Source: Mesodorylaimus sp. YZB2_4
Lineage: Eukaryota; Nematoda; Enoplea; Dorylaimida; Dorylaimidae
Assembly: GCA_030248295.1 (NCBI GenBank)
Contig: JASANH010000783.1
Location: 1 to 64,000, forward strand
Direction: 5' to 3'
Length of the DNA: 64,000 nt
Below, one piece after another: positions 52,214 through 64,000 of this stretch; position 1 is the first letter of the stretch, and every line of letters begins with the position of its first letter. The notes beneath the pieces are model-generated. The model did no database searches and was not told the origin of the DNA. It worked only from the letters and a program-made list of their open reading frames with translations. The translations under genes were made by a program, and so were the position numbers.

Positions 52214-55200
52214 ATGCCAAGAAGTGCATCTGATTTGGGTACTGACCACGTGAAGAAGAAAGTAAAAGTGTACAGGAATGGTGATTCCACATCCCACCCC
52301 ACCACCTACTCCTATGACTCCTCGCGAGTCTCGTCATTCAAACATTTACTTGATGAAATACAAAATCTGGCTTTATTTGATGACGGATTCACCCGAATCA
52401 CTCGTCTTTATACCATCGATGGCCAAAGGATAATTGATCAGCACGCATTCGAAAATAGCCATCTGGACGATTTTGTGGCCACCGGACCCGAGGGATTTAT
52501 GCGCATAAAAGGAGGGTGAGCACATCCTATTAGGATTAAGCCAGGATATATCCATAGCGCCTCTGTTTAGGTATCAAAACCATGTCGGATATCAATCCCA
52601 CACTGAAGATCATCCTGAGGATCCTAATCATTCTGATCCAGCAGTACACTATCAAGAAGAAAATGCCCACCACGAACCCGCATTACAAAGGCCACGGAGT
52701 AATCGTCCGATCAAGCCACAGGCACTACAGAACGAGCCCTCCTACGATCAATTATCCTACTTGAACTTGAGCAAACAACGATTCAACACGTCGTCACGCA
52801 ATTATGGGGACCGTATCGAAAATAGGGTCGATATCGGGACTGTGAAGAGGATTTACTTGTACCGAAATGGGGACCCATTTTTCAAGTAAGTCTGGACGGG
52901 AAAAGGAGGCAGCAGAGCGATGATGCAATGAGAAGAAAATGCTAGGGTGTGCAGAGAAGTCGAAGCAAAGGAGGCTGCCCGGAACAGACTGGTTTGTAGA
53001 AAATGAACGGCCTGATGATCGAGTAATTTGGTCTTCAGACAGATTGACTAAGGATAGGCTACCGTCGTTTCCAGGATGTGGCGCTCACAAATCAGAAATT
53101 CTTTGAGAGTCATTTGGAGGAAACTGTAACCAAGCGTGCGAGGTGGCGCGGCGGCGCGGCCAGTGGGTCAGGATGGCACGGTGACAGCCTGCCGATCGGG
53201 AGGCTTCAGGTTCGAGCCTTGGGTCCTCCTCTGCGAGAAAAACTTCGTCCCACGTACCTCCACTGTCAATCTAGCAGTTCGAAAGATTGGAAAAAGCAAG
53301 TATACATAAATGGGACTTGGACAGCCTTAGCCTATTAGATGGGCTTGGGCAAGTGCAAAACTATGTGTCCAGCCAGGGCTTCGCCGCGTCCAGGAACCAC
53401 ACTTACTCCCGTTCTGTAATGTTCACTGCACGGTCTGCACTCGCGCATGAGCAGACAGGCACACTCAAACGTCCATCCTTGCGAGCAATTAGACTTGCGC
53501 GACGATCAATCATCCCATGCTGCACCAATTCATGCTCTCTACGCAACTGATAAAAGCCCACTACGAAAATTGATACAACACCCATCACAAATCCGTTTAT
53601 AACTTTGAAACTTTGTATCTTCTTAGACCCGTCTGCTTTTCTGACTCTACGAGATTTGTCTTTCAGGCCTAAGATGTACGTGTACCGAAGTAAAGTGCAC
53701 AAGAAATGGGATAAGTTCTTGGAAGATCTGGAAAAACTTGCCCCTCCGATTCGTGGGGGCGCGGTGCGACATTTGTACACGTTGAGAGGGCGAGAGGTGA
53801 CAACATTTGATCAATTAAGTGACAAGAAAGGATACGTGGTGGCTGGGAACGATGGATTCTTGGAAGTGCGAGGAGGGTACGTAGTTATACGTGGGCGAAT
53901 AAAAAGGCACATGGCAACCATGCAACAGCCCACCATCTTATCAGTTGCATATGACTGAACTGGTGCACAACAAGTTTATAGATCCTACAGCCTGTCTGGC
54001 GCAATGATTGACACGCCATTCAACACTGGAGGCGAAGTTTCCATCTCGCTTAGCACTTATTTTTTTAATCGATGTTGTCTTTCCAGATATGAACTTGTCG
54101 GAAGAGCTGGAGCTAAAGGACCAACTCTTATGCCAGAAGTAAGATTCTGACTAGTATTGCTTATCAGGCCGGCGAACTTATTTTTTCTCTTGTTTCAGCT
54201 CGTCTCACGCCCGCGCACGAGTACTCAAGGAGGACGACCCAAGACTGGAGCACGTGGCCCTGGCGAAAGACTGCTTGATCGTCGATTGCCTGAACCCACT
54301 TTCTTTTTGTAAGCCACTTTCATTAGTGTAAGGGTTGTGTCAAGACCGTTTCTATGTATGTTTACAGTGTGTTCAAGAATGGCGATGGCCTGGAGGCGAA
54401 ACGTTTCGTGTTTACACCGCAGCAAATGGAGAAGGGCATGCCGTGGCTACTGGAACAGATTGGACGGCGGTTCGGCATTTATGCTCATAAGTAAGTGGAA
54501 CGAGTATGAGCTTTACGGAAGGCGATGGAACTTGAATAGCCGCTTAAACCCAAGAGTTTAGAGACGTGGGAGAGGCTGCTGCCTATAGAGCTGCCTGGGC
54601 TACAGTAACATAAAATATAAGCTAACGAGGATGACCAGCGAGCAAAGTACACCCTGGCTAGCCACTACAGTACGGTATGTTGCAGTGAAACACAAGATCG
54701 GCTTGTCTGACTGAAAGTGATCTATGTCCTCTGCCAGTGCCCTCCGAATGATGAATATATCTACCTATAGGGCCGGGGAAAATGAAGCGGAGTACAACGC
54801 TTTCAGTGTTTTTAGGCTGGTGACGATGGACAACAGAGAGGTGACTGATGCCAAGCAATTTATCAATCGGGGAGCCTATATTACTATTCCATTCGGGGAA
54901 AAGTTCACTGAGAACTGGCATCACTTTCCAGAAATGGCAGTCGACACCAGGTGAATCCGCTTTCTGCCACACCTACATGCATGACCTTGAGATTAGTCTT
55001 GCTTGCTTTAGTGTATTCAATCGTCGTAATGGCGCAGCTAGCCGCAGCCAGAGCCGATATGGAAATCGTCCCCGAACAAGCCGATCTCGCAGTCAATCGA
55101 GGTAGGTTGGCTATGTTGTAAATGCCGCTGTGCCTTTTAGCAGTGCCGTGATATGTAACTGATGTCTCCGTGCAGACTGACCCGAAGTCAAAGCGTGACA

Positions 55201-56383
55201 GCACGCGGCTACCAGAGCGCTCGATACAATGGCAGGTATGCAAGTGACGAAGAAAGGTGGGTGTGTGTTCAAGCCTGTCGGCAATGGGGCCCAACACTGC
55301 TTACCTTATAGGTACAAACAGCAACAGATCCATCACGACCTAAACCATAATAACGGGTATCGAAGAGGATCGAATGCTAGTCATTGCTCGCTTTGTGATC
55401 TTCTAGAGTAGGTGTCCTAGCTGTCTTGGTCTTTATCCACTGTTTGCGAATAAGACCCACTAATCTCATTTAAATAAGCCCATTGACCCTGCATTCAAAA
55501 GCTTGATGTGCTCTTGGAAGATTGGTTCTGCATGGGCTAGATGCGTCAAGAACAGGTGAAGATTTTTCCATGTATTCTCTGGCTTGACTCTCCTGGCCCG
55601 CACAGAACCCAGTCCCAAGAGCACCAGACCAAAACTTTTGAATTCAGGTTAGATATGGGTATTTGAACAGGATCGGCGGGAGCCTATACCATTCTTGGAA
55701 AGGGTGAGTTGTGCTGTTTTTGCTCTAGGCAGCACCGCCAGCAGCATCACATCGTGCAACATTCGGCAGATGATCTCAACAAAACCTTTTCGTCCCGAAC
55801 CCAGATGTTCCTTGCTGACAACCCCCCTTTGGACAATTCCCACAAAAGTCACTTGTACTCGGCTGAGGACATGCACAGCATCCTGCCCCCACGTCCAGTA
55901 ACCAGCCGTAGACTTCGTTTAAGTCCGCCAGAGGTGCCCGACGACCATCACTACCCAATTCGAAGTTCTTCATTGGGTAGAATAGACATGACCCGTCCAC
56001 CGATCGATGACCACGGGCCTGTTATCCGGCGCGCTTCCCAAGTGGATTTGGATCATCTGAATGATGCTTCATTTCGAAGACCAGCCACTGCCGACTATCA
56101 AACACAGGACTTCCGGCGGCAGAGGTCAACCGTTGAGCCTATGCAACAACAATCTAACTTGGAACCAATCCATCAAAGATTAAATTTGAATCGTCAGCGA
56201 TCCAATTTGGACCACTTGGAACCGATTCAGCCAGTGCACACTGGCCAATATCAAGAGGAGCAGAGACCAGTGGGGTCAACCATGGATTCATTACCCGATG
56301 TAAGCTTTTTCAAAGATTGGCGAAAGAAGCTTGCTAAGGGCTTAGGCTTATCGAAAGATGCTAAGTCAAGTCAACGAGTGTAA
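52214..56383 (+). CDS. Protein with three doublecortin (DCX) domains
   Basis: DCX domains bind and stabilise microtubules, often in cilia or neurons. Twelve exons fit: 52214-52515, 52571-52885, 53667-53876, 54087-54138, 54199-54308, 54368-54490, 54771-54950, 55012-55101, 55176-55235, 55312-55407, 55671-55703 and 55729-56383. They give 741 residues in frame. DCX1 is at ~15-105 (KKVKVYRNGDSTSHP, RLYTIDGQRIIDQHAF). DCX2 is at ~190-280 (KRIYLYRNGDPFFK, RHLYTLRGREVTTFDQLSD). DCX3 is at ~325-430 (FFFVFKNGDGLEAKRFV, FRLVTMDNREVTDAKQF). A Ser/Arg-rich stretch (SRSQSRYGNRPRTSRSRSQ) and a long disordered tail ending KDWRKKLAKGLGLSKDAK follow. Exon 7 could instead begin at 54738 in the same frame. Small exons 10 and 11 are the least certain. 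AATAAA lies at 56419. Confidence 0.85.
53135..53345 (+). mobile_element. Second-family tRNA-like SINE candidate in DCX intron 2
   Basis: GTCAGGATGGCACGGTGACAGC resembles a pol III A-box region and CAGGTTCGAGCCTTGGG a B-box, about 45 bases apart. Unlike copies 1-3, the downstream body does not match the main SINE family. A single copy was noticed in this window. Confidence 0.4.
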
Positions 56384-56418
56384 AGTGCATTGCAATGATT
56401 GTGTACAGTACAATGCAC

Positions 56419-56424
56419 AATAAA
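56419..56424 (+). terminator. Polyadenylation signal after the DCX gene
   Basis: AATAAA 36 bases after the stop. The following 56425-57052 has no supported gene and is a tail-to-tail interval with the next (minus-strand) gene. Confidence 0.65.
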
Positions 56425-57052
56425 CAATTCCCCGAATGCCTTTTACAGTGCCTCTTTTCTGCATCACACATTTCTAGCTGACATTCCTCACAAGCACATC
56501 TAACCGTTTTGCATTTAGCTGACACGCAGCAACGGTCGTATGGTCAATAACCCTAACGGCGCCCAGTACATCTCTTATTGAACAAGCGACGTGATCGAGG
56601 TTACTGTAACCGCTACTAACTTACGAGTATATGCTGTCTAATAATTCTATTACTGCACTTGTTACTGCACATAGTAGATGCACCCACTGGACTTGCTGCC
56701 TTGTACGGGTGTTGTCAAAGTGCTTGATATAATGCATATGTAATACATTAAAGGGCTCTCTGTGGTAAGAAGGTGCTGCCCGCCACTTTTTGACACCAAT
56801 GTGCCAAAGTTCAAAACTCAGAATTTCAGTCTGCACGGTCTCTCTTCACTAGCCTGCGAATACGAGTGTGCATTCTGTGTAGTCGGGCTCACCAGCACGT
56901 GTGTCGTTGCCATGTCAGGCCTACAGAAATAGCCCCACAATGACAACCGTGTAGAAAATAGTGCAGTCGCGGAATGGCCAGCAGGCGATAACCAGGTACA
57001 GAATGGTAAAAGCATGCGCACATACAGTATGTAGCCTCTTTCATACCGCACG

Positions 57053-58347
57053 TCAAATTGAGCTTTCACTGGATGAATACTGAATAAGAGTCGATTTATC
57101 CAAAGAATTTGCACAAGTACTCCCAGATCCTCTTTTCTGCTCGTTAAAGCTAATCGTAGAATTCGGGTCAATCAAGGACGTTAACGATGTCTGTACCAGT
57201 TTAGAATCGACCATCAGTTGATGGTGCTCCCTGATCGACGTCCTCGAGTGATGGCATCGGTCAGGGGTTTGTCCGTCCTCGCCTGACCGCATAAGTTCCT
57301 CTTCTTCTGCCACCTCATCGATAGGACCGTGCTCTGGGTATGGCCTAGCTTGAGCCAAGACGGGTACGCGAGATGCGCACTTGCCACTTCTATGGCATCT
57401 AGTTTTCATGCGTCGACGATGAACTCGTCTTCGCCAGCACACTAAGCACGAGATAGCCGAGACGAGTAGCAAGGACAGGACCAAGCAGACGATGGTAAAG
57501 AAGGGAATCGAGACCTTGGATATTTCTGAAACAACCCCATGATCGGGAAGTTGGATTCATGGCCAGGCTGGGCTGAGCTTACCAGTTTTAGCAGCATCAC
57601 ATTCGTAATACCTCGATGACAATGGCCTGTACGAGGAGCGACCATTGAGGTGCTGATCGGGAATGGTAGCATTCATAAAACAGAATTCTTCACCATTTTT
57701 GACTGCTTCTAAGCAAGCCTGAAATCAAAACTTTTTTAGATTTTCTCGTCTTGCTACCTCTGTATAGTAAGAAACAAGAAAACTGAGGGCGGTCCTTCGA
57801 TTAGACACCTAATATACTGTAGATATTCCAGGAGTCATAAAAAATCTACCAAGACTGAGCAGGAGGCAGACAAAGTTCATTATCGACCAGGCAGTTTGGT
57901 GGTTTCAACTTACCAATACGTTTTGTTTCCCTGCTTCGACGCCGTCAGGTTTCAGGAAATTTACATAAAGACGAAGGGGCCAGTACTCCATGCCAATAAT
58001 CTTTGACTCTCGAGCGTTCTTTGGTGAAAATGCTAACTTCCAAATGTGCTGTTGGACCTGAAAAGAGTGGGTCTTGATGTTATTCGTGGGGATACAGTGC
58101 GAGCAGTAATCGTGCAGGGGGCGATGGACCAACAGCTGCGCCAATTTGGACCGGGGAAGGAAACCAGTATTTCATCAGGCCATTTTTTCCAAAACTCACT
58201 TACTCGAACAGTCGTATCGAGGACGGCGGGCGACGTGCAAAAGTTAAACTTTGACTTGATGGTAACATTGCCCAACTTCTCCATGCGGACGTTACAGTCT
58301 GTTGACCAGTTGATTTCTTGTCGGCAGTAGGGGTGTGGGTATGCCAT
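57053..58347 (-). CDS. Type I single-pass membrane protein, 5' end probably incomplete
   Basis: I do not recognise the family. Exons 58347-58204, 58057-57914, 57718-57583 and 57525-57053 join in phase with good donors and acceptors (GTAAGT, CTTTTCAG, GATTTCAG, TTTCAG), giving about 298 residues. The ectodomain is Cys-containing and β-like (FNFCTSPAVLDTTVR, KLAFSPKNARESKIIGMEYW, RLYVNFLKPDG, GEEFCFMNATIPD with a glycosylation motif, SSRYYECDAA). One transmembrane helix (FFTIVCLVLSLLLVSAISCL) is followed by a basic stop-transfer sequence (WRRRVHRRRMK) and an acidic, Ser-rich tail. The first ATG of the 5' exon has no signal peptide after it and sits right behind an acceptor (GTGAAG), so a further 5' exon with the signal is expected. 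The arrangement suits a cell-surface receptor or adhesion protein. Confidence 0.65.
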
Positions 58348-58349
58348 CA

Positions 58350-59675
58350 CTTCACAATAGTCTTCTATATCAATTACTCACTCCCCACCAACACCTCGTT
58401 CATAAATTATGCCACTCGGAGGCCGGGCAACAAAGACAATGATCCTTTCAAGTTCAGCTCGATCATTGATTCGCTAGTGACAACTGACGTTTTTCACTTT
58501 CCTCTCCGTCTCTTGGCTATCTTTAATTTTGACCAAGGCGATACATCGAGCAATTTAGAAGAGACTCCTGCCCGCTTTCCGTGTCATGCACGACCACCGG
58601 CTGACATGTAGAGTGTCTAAGCGAATGATGAACGCAACCAGAAAACCAACCAGCTATCAAACAGCTAGGCGAGGGGTCCGTTCTGGCTATTACGTTTCAT
58701 CCTGTTGCCTAGACGGATGACGGATGAGACCAATGGCGAGATTCAATCGGGATTCGTCGAATGGTCGCAAGTTTACGGGAGACCACCTGCAAATTGATTC
58801 ACCCAACCAGTAGGGGGTTAGTGAGGTATCTCGGGTTGCACTAGTCGAAAAAGGAATGAGCCAGTAATTCCCACATTATGGGGCTCAAGGTCCGTAAAGT
58901 CGAGGAAACATACTGACGGGGGTGCAAGGACGCATAGTCTATTGTATTAGGTCAATGGGGTGTGGACAATTGGGGGATGGAGATACACAACTGCAGTAGT
59001 GGGAATGACCGATGGTCACTCGGACATCTAAGACTTGCTGGCTAGACTGATTCAAGTCTACTTTAAGTTCTCTTTAACTCTCTCGTTCGAGTGAGTGCGC
59101 GCGCTGAACATCGTAAGCATACCAATTACCAGCTAATCTTCTATTGGCTATCGGCATCTTGTCATTCTTCCGCCTGTGCGGTCGAGTAAAACTTTTTTTC
59201 TTCCTACCTCTAAGACTGATCTTATAGCACTGTACAAGCGCATCGATACACTGCGAGTGCAATCTGCGTCATCTGCTATACTAAATCCATTCCCGATGAG
59301 TATTAATCCCCTCCGAGTGACCCGAAAGGCTCTTGACAGCTTTTTGCGTACGCCTACCCTGTAACGCAATCCTTGTTCAGTCTGATGGCCTAAATGCGCT
59401 TGCAAGACAAAAAGTTCGCGAGAACTTGTAGAGAGACGAAAAGATTTTCCATCATACTGTACATTTCAACACTTGTCTAAACCCAAGACATATTCTCACT
59501 TATTACATTAAAATAGTGCGAATTTTTATTTGCCGAGTGTGTGCACTGTAGTTAAAGTAACTTGAACTCATGCAGTATATACGAAGCAGAAAACGATGCC
59601 TGATCAAGAAAGAAATTAAAGTCAGTAAGGATTGAAGCTTATCACCGAGCCATCGTTTTCTTCCCCACTAGATCT
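58350..59675. other. Region upstream of the membrane-protein gene
   Basis: A 5' exon with a signal peptide should lie here, but I could not identify it with confidence. Short open frames on both strands carry no family resemblance. Confidence 0.4.
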
Positions 59676-59954
59676 TCACGGTGCTGGAACGGCAGCAGCT
59701 ACAACCGCTACGGCCACGCATTTGGCCATGCACGCGCCCAAAGCGCTGTTGCAAGCCAGCAAGACAGCTGGCGTACCAGCTCCAGCAGTTACGGTTCCAA
59801 AAGTGAACCCAGCTGCAGCATAGCAAATCACCACACCAGCATTGCAAGCTGTCTGGCAGAGACCATAAGCCGAGAAAGCTGTAATCAGAAACGGCTCGGC
59901 CGATGGCTGGATGGCCAGGAAAACAATCAAGATCGTTATCAGCTTTTGATGCAT
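59676..59954 (-). CDS. Small secreted Ala/Cys-rich protein (zygote-specific class V type)
   Basis: A 92-residue protein. It has a signal peptide (MHQKLITILIVFLAIQPSAE) and then a compact hydrophobic domain with alternating Cys and small residues: YGLCQTACNAGVVICYAAAG, TVTAGAGTPAVLLACNSALG and ACMAKCVAVAVV. This Cx3C..C..C..C pattern matches small proteins annotated as zygote-specific class V (Zys3-like), found patchily in algae, fungi and several invertebrates. The function is unknown. The single coding exon begins just after a CACTTTTAG acceptor, suggesting a 5' non-coding exon or a trans-spliced leader. There is no second copy in the window. Confidence 0.65.
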   Translation of the reverse strand: MHQKLITILIVFLAIQPSAEPFLITAFSAYGLCQTACNAGVVICYAAAGFTFGTVTAGAGTPAVLLACNSALGACMAKCVAVAVVAAAVPAP

Positions 59955-61232
59955 GTCCTAAAAGTGTTGAATAAGGAAAACGATGGGCCGAGGAAGAGGG
60001 CACGAAAGAGCGGAAATAAAACTCCCATGACGAAAGTGAAATCCCCGCAAATAGGCTGTATAACACCTCGTACCAAGGGTCGACCTTTATCAAATCAAGA
60101 CGCTAATTTGGTGGCCTGAGAGTGACTTGAGGCAGGCGATCGGGTGGTCACGTTGCCTCTGAAAAACAAACTTGTTAGTCTTGACCTAGGCGAACTGTGC
60201 ATACCGCGGATCTTGGTAGAAAATGAGCTATTAACCAGACTGATCTAGTTAAATGGCCAGGAGGGGTACGAATCGTAATAGTATGATGTGAGCACTATTC
60301 GTGGCTGAACTGCTAAAAACTCAGGCATTAGCTAGGAGCGCATCAGCAAATGCCAAGTAGTTATAGGACCATAGGAACAACTTGTAGCGTCTACTGGCGT
60401 GGCGGCGGAAGAGCGCTAATATCGGTGTATCAGTATACGTGTGCTGATACTAACAGGAACTGTGCCAAGCCATAAGGTGTTAGCTACCTACAGCACAAGA
60501 GCCAACACGAGTCCTAGAAACCAAATCTCTAGCAACTCTAGATACAGTTTTTGCAAAGGACGAAGACAAGTTTATATCCCTAATTGCACAGGGCATTCAA
60601 AGTCACCTGGGACCAGTTTTACCTGCCAATCGCCCCAAGCAGATTGAGATGTCCCCTCCCCTCCTGGGTCGACGTGCGTGCCGTCTTGCGTCACTGGTAA
60701 TGTAGGCCACTAAAATGATGTTTGAAAAAGCAAATGTAAAGACAAAACGCAGTGGTTTACTCTGTCAAATCGGATTTTTCAGCGCACCCGCGTGGTGTAG
60801 TCAAGTAACCAACCGTTCAGTCCAACGATTTATGCCACAGGTGACGAGGGTGGCCAGGCGCTCAAAGCAAATCCCTTCGCACGTGACCCTAAAAACCTAC
60901 ACAAAACCTTTATCACTTATCTAAAAGCCGTCAATAATCCCCTCACAAAAAAAACACTGGCAGTGTCAACGAGCTGTATTATCACAATGAGGTCAGATAA
61001 GGAGAGCGTCACGCTTGTACTCAACGGCACCTTGCTAGCTACAGCATTTCTTCGAGAAAATCGAATGCCTCATAAGCATCTTCGAAAACAAGATAAGTGG
61101 GTATATCTCCAGCTTCTTCAATTCTAGTCATTAGTGTATATCTCAGAATTAAACATTTTCATCATTCCCTTTAGCGCAATAAAATTATGGCACCGCCAAA
61201 GTTTGACCCGAACCTTGAGAACAACTCGGAAT
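59955..61232. other. Gene-poor region
   Basis: No supported gene. Frames are short and lack splice context. Pieces of a decayed hAT element may extend into its right edge. Confidence 0.45.
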
Positions 61233-61335
61233 CTATACTGTGTCATCGATTCTATCACGCAGCTTATTTTTAATCAGAGACATTGTAGAAAACATTTGTT
61301 CAACTGAAGCATTCGAAAATAGTAAAGCAAATAAA
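61233..61335 (-). pseudogene. hAT transposase C-terminal (dimerisation) remnant
   Basis: The minus-strand frame reads FALLFSNASVEQMFSTMSL, then IKNKLRDRIDD, matching the hAT family C-terminal dimerisation motif (SNA.VER.FS...IK...R.RL). Upstream sequence of the same element is not recognisable in one frame, so this is an old inactive copy. A run of 14 C lies at 61475-61488. Confidence 0.7.
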
Positions 61336-61460
61336 CTTAGGACAGGGCGTCTGTAAGGATCGAGCAAAGTGAAACTTGAATGGCAAGAGAAGAGTTTGAA
61401 CCCATGATTTATTGTGCTTACGATTAGTAGTGTGTACCCCCTGACTGTATGGTGACGCAA

Positions 61461-64000
61461 AAGTCAATGATATACCCCCCCCCCCCCCTACGGAAATACA
61501 CATAAAAACGAGTTTCTTGGGCTATATTGACCATATCTTCCTAGCCCTTGGTCCTGGAATGATCTAAGATATATCACAATGATCGCAAGATATCAAAATT
61601 ATTTTAAAAAATTCCCCTAGATCCCCTTTTTTTAAATTCTCCATTTTATGAGATTCCCGCCAAAAGTCAAAATTCAAATTTTTCACACGAACATGGGCTT
61701 TCAGCTCGAAACAGGAAAAGCAAAGGTCCAGCGATAGTTTCACCAGAGATGCTCCTTGGTGAGTAGATCCAGAAAATATGCGCGTGTTGTATGCATTACA
61801 AGTGCATCGCAAGGAGATAATTGAAAAGAAGCAAAGTTGTTAGCATCAATTTTTGGTCATGCTCGTCTTGTCAGGCGGATCCACAGTAGCTATTTCTGTC
61901 ATAGAGAAAAAATGCCTTATTGTAACCACGCAATCGATTGGGAAAGGACATTCAGGCACGAAAGCGAACAATTTAAAATATTAAGTCACCTGATTCTTTC
62001 TAGTAATGTCACAATAGGAGTACAGATAAATTGATTGGTCCGTCTTTATAGTGAAGCTGTGTGTGGCTATACAAAGAAAGAAAGCTTGGCTTCAGGTAAA
62101 TAACCCTGCACTTGAACGTAAACGGGGAGCGCCGGTGTAATAACGAGAACCAGATCGATTTGGTGCTTCTTTTGCCAAGTGTAAAAGCTGTGTAAGAAAA
62201 TCCTCTCATACCTCCACAAAATGACAAAAACCTCCACCAATACCTCCACAGGCCAGTTCCCTCCACAAAAACCTCGCTAGGCCGAAAACCCGTCAAAAGT
62301 GACGGGAAACCTTCACATCTGGCAACCCTGGACGATTCCTCAAGCGCACTCCCTTATACGAGTATACCTTGCGACTCACCAGGGACATACATAAACAACT
62401 ACTACAACGGACAATCGACGGCGCCACAGACCAATTTTTCCAGCAGTGGAGGGCTACGCACGCACACATACATTAGTACGATAGCATATCACTACAGTAT
62501 GACTCAGGAAACCTACAGTACTGCCAGTTAATAACACACACACACACACACACACGCTCACTATGTCGGGCACTCGTTGGCGGCCAATGGTTGGCCCGAA
62601 AACGGACATCTGCGGTTATGGTAAGGGGATGAACGAGACAGCCCTTCCAAGTCTCAAGGCACTCACTCATACTGGTCACCTCAAGACCCACCCCGCCACC
62701 GCGTGCCAGTATACGCAAGTGAACGAAGAGAAACGAATAAATCCAATGCCGAACGGCGGCTGATGCATGGCGGAAGTGTTCACGCCGTGCTTGAATGGGC
62801 TATTTTGAAACTGCCCATTTCAGGGAATAATTATGCCGCCAAGCACCAGCAATGCGATGCACAGAAAACTGCTATCCGGCACCTGGGGTCTCTATGGGCC
62901 CCGAGAAAGCAAGTGTCGCTTAGCGGACTTATATTGAGCGCACGACTCCAGTGATGGCCTTGATCGGCCATTTGAGATAATTTCTTCAATTATGAAGCTG
63001 CAGTCATACTCAGCTGGGCAAATTTACCGTAAAATTGCGGGCAGTTCGCTTTGATGACATTTCATGTATTACTTCACTTCACTATTATGGCGATATATTT
63101 CAGATAGTGTTGCAAAAAAGGTGCTGATAACATGGTGCCGTGTCATACTGGGATATACATAAGTGAAGGCATACTAGCTAGAATTTACGGTAAAGCCTTT
63201 TCTTCGCCTGAAACGTAGATCGGTTTCAATTACTGCTACATGATGCATGCATGTCAATACAAATGCAGGTTACGCTTGCTCCTCTCCAGGCCGACATGCA
63301 TGAAGAAACGAAGTCTCTTTCACCATGCGCTGTACGTTTTGATTTCTGTCCGAATTTCTCCCAACCTCATCATGCCAGCATTTAAATGACACGGCCCGCT
63401 ATCTTTCGTGGGTGTCACCTTCTTTCACAATGATTTAATATGACACCCCGTGACACATTCGATAGAGCAGAGTAACGTAATCCGTTTTGCACGCCTGGTT
63501 TCAGTGTCTAACTAGATTCGTATTATGAAAAAAGGGTTAAACAGAATCCGCATATTTTCACTTCTGTAGAAGACACAAAACGCAATTAAGTACCTTCAGT
63601 ACTCGCAGAGCCAAACAGTATAGTACCCGTACGCACTCAAAATGCACTTGCTGTTATACGAAGTCATTCGAACCCACTTATTTTTGCCACTACAGTCATT
63701 GTGACCTGTTGAATGATAACAATGACCGCGAAGAAATGTGCTGTATTATTTACGATTCTTTATTTGATGTTCGCGGTAGAACAAGTTTCCTTAGAGTCTG
63801 CATCTGGGCGATATGGAATTTCTCACAAAATAGGTGCCAACATAGCTGCTGTGTGTGACAGTAAGAGGTTATTCACTAAATTATAATTCATCTCTTGCCG
63901 GATGGTCTTTGACTGGCCTGCAATTTATCAAAAAGGACTGCATATTCAGGCGCATCAGAGACCCAGCAATCTTGTGTGAGCAGAGCTCTTATCTAGTTGC
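61461..64000. other. Gene-poor end of the window
   Basis: Apart from 14 C (61475-61488) and a (CA)n microsatellite (62532-62555), nothing is recognised. Small inverted repeats are common, but none was worth naming separately. Confidence 0.45.
62532..62555. repeat. (CA)n microsatellite
   Basis: About twelve uninterrupted CA units. Confidence 0.95.

Noticed and set aside
1-64000. CRISPR arrays, bacterial operons or viral genes
   Set aside because: No regularly spaced direct repeats, no ribosome-binding-site-led gene strings and no viral protein motifs were seen. All confident genes are intron-containing metazoan genes.

Overview
The window is animal nuclear DNA, most likely from a nematode. 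Genes are split by many short introns (often 50-80 bp) with GT..AG ends and acceptors ending in TTTCAG or TTTTAG. Every confident protein family is metazoan. The heptamer TACAGTA/TACTGTA is strikingly common between genes and in introns. The exact species cannot be read from the sequence.

Layout. 2.0-9.5 kb (minus strand unless noted): an SLC16-type transporter (MCT-A), a decayed plus-strand REEP fragment, a scrap of a third MCT copy, a broken LINE, and a Ser-rich gene. 9.9-17.2 kb (plus): an SH3-SH2-tyrosine kinase (TK1), a tiny forkhead-like protein, an unrecognised protein and cleavage stimulation factor CSTF2. 17.2-28.5 kb: SINE copies, a second kinase in the opposite orientation (TK2), a 2.4 kb gene-poor gap and a second transporter (MCT-B). 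29.9-39.2 kb: a small membrane protein (minus), an SLC18B1-like vesicular transporter (plus) and STAM (plus). 40.2-49.5 kb (minus): a GCC2/GCC185-type GRIP golgin and a class IIa histone deacetylase. 51-60 kb: a mini two-helix reading frame with an internal TGA, a three-domain doublecortin protein (plus), a single-pass membrane protein (minus) and a small secreted Ala/Cys-rich protein (minus). 60-64 kb is gene-poor and holds a hAT transposase tail.

There is no operon-like pathway. The shared themes are membrane traffic (STAM, GCC2, SLC18B1, REEP remnant) and signalling or nuclear regulation (two kinases, HDAC4-like, CSTF2, forkhead). The strongest structural signal is duplication. TK1 and TK2 have 11 matching exons, nine of them identical in length. 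MCT-A and MCT-B share intron position and phase as well as a decaying upstream block. The two pairs lie in the first 28 kb, MCT-A and TK1 at one side and TK2 and MCT-B at the other, with CSTF2 and the forkhead gene between the kinases. All exon joins were worked out by hand from splice signals, reading phase and family resemblance. Coordinates may be off by a few bases, and no database search was run.
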